Position numbers and translations under genes: made by a program. This document shows, piece after piece, positions 63,023 through 64,000 of a DNA stretch of 64,000 bases. The stretch's first letter is position 1. Each line of letters opens with the position of its first letter. The DNA lies in the NCBI GenBank assembly GCA_947631505.1, contig CANRLR010000012.1, forward strand, positions 1 through 64,000. The letters run 5' to 3'. The stretch comes from an uncultured Lachnospiraceae bacterium. GTDB lineage: Bacteria; Bacillota; Clostridia; Lachnospirales; Lachnospiraceae. A model generated the notes under the pieces. It had not been told where the DNA came from. It saw only the letters and a program-made list of their open reading frames with translations, and ran no database searches.

Positions 63023-63281
63023 CGATTATGATATTTTCAAAACAATGCACCCAGTGAAAATTCAGATTATGAAAGATTTAGCGGAGAAAATGCAGGGAAA
63101 ACAAATGAAAGATGCTGCTCCTCTGTTAATGGCAGCTACCAGTCAGTTAAAGGCACACAATCTTTCCTTTACCCCGGAAGAAAGCAGTGTTTTACTGGAA
63201 ATTCTCACAAAAGATATGACACCACAGGAAAAAGCAAAAGTGGAAATGATGAAAAATATGGTGAAAAAGAATAGAAAATAG
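63003..63281 (+). CDS. Uncharacterised small protein
   Basis: MSQSIFDDYDIFKTMHPVKIQIMKDLAEKMQGKQMKDAAPLLMAATSQLKAHNLSFTPEE; RBS gaggagg inside the upstream ORF. Confidence 0.7.
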   Translation: MSQSIFDDYDIFKTMHPVKIQIMKDLAEKMQGKQMKDAAPLLMAATSQLKAHNLSFTPEESSVLLEILTKDMTPQEKAKVEMMKNMVKKNRK

Positions 63282-63342
63282 TTTCTATTTTTTGGATTCT
63301 GTGATAAGATAACACCATTAGACTAAGTACACGTTAAAAGAA

Positions 63343-64000
63343 ATGAGTGATGATACGATGGCAGAAAAGTGGATAGAACTGAAAAATATTTCCAAGTCTT
63401 TTGACGGCGAGATGGTTTTGGATAAATTGAATTTGGATATACATGAAAATGAGTTCGTGACTCTGCTGGGGCCGAGTGGCTGCGGCAAGACAACAACGCT
63501 GCGTATCATGGGTGGATTTGAAACAGCGGATGAAGGGCAGGTGCTTTTGAACGGCAGCGATATAGCCCGCGTGCCGGCAAATAAAAGACCGATTAACACA
63601 GTTTTTCAGAAATATGCCCTGTTTTCCCATATGAATATTGCAGATAATATTGCATTTGGATTGAAAATTAAGAAGAAATCCAAAGATTATATTGCAGATA
63701 AGATAAAATATGCTCTGAAATTGGTGAATTTGGAAGGATACGAAAAGCGGATGCCGGACTCTTTGAGCGGTGGACAGCAGCAGCGTATCGCCATTGCCAG
63801 AGCGATTGTCAATGAACCAAAGATATTGTTGTTAGATGAGCCGTTAGGGGCATTGGATTTGAAATTGCGGCAGGAAATGCAGTACGAGCTGATTCGGTTA
63901 AAAGAAGAACTGGGAATTACGTTTGTCTATGTAACCCATGATCAGGAAGAGGCTCTCACCATGTCAGACCGTATTGTTGTAATGAATCAGGGATATATCC
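63343..64000 (+). CDS. potA: Spermidine/putrescine ABC transporter ATP-binding protein (truncated by window edge)
   Basis: [54 protein letters not shown]; no stop before 64000. Confidence 0.88.
   Translation, partial: MSDDTMAEKWIELKNISKSFDGEMVLDKLNLDIHENEFVTLLGPSGCGKTTTLRIMGGFETADEGQVLLNGSDIARVPANKRPINTVFQKYALFSHMNIADNIAFGLKIKKKSKDYIADKIKYALKLVNLEGYEKRMPDSLSGGQQQRIAIARAIVNEPKILLLDEPLGALDLKLRQEMQYELIRLKEELGITFVYVTHDQEEALTMSDRIVVMNQGYI

Overview
Chromosomal segment of a low-to-mid GC Firmicute, Lachnospiraceae-like by gene content (inferred). Most of it is core genome: three tRNAs (Asn, Glu, Cys), dnaB-rplI-gdpP, rpsF-ssb-rpsR, carB, hrcA-grpE-dnaK-dnaJ with a CIRCE element, eno, leuS, luxS, a teichoic-acid-type CDP-glycerol transferase pair, and the start of potA. 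Accessory content is: (i) a tRNA-Asn-adjacent island (about 0.1-7.2 kb) with intact and decayed immunity-type genes followed by an ABC exporter plus two-component system; (ii) a GH43/LamG surface protein with an 11-aa repeat linker and a 5' frameshift; (iii) a 759-aa protein with an N-terminal cNMP-binding-like domain; (iv) a SatD-DUF3307 gene pair preceded by four exactly 28-bp-phased palindromes that overlap two tandem promoters; (v) a chemoreceptor gene behind a promoter, structured leader and intrinsic terminator (riboswitch-like). The best candidates for an undescribed system are (iv), where the SatD protein has the motif layout of a nucleotide-cyclase/GGDEF-like fold plus a C-terminal HTH, and (v). 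All family names come from reading the translations by eye; no database search was run.
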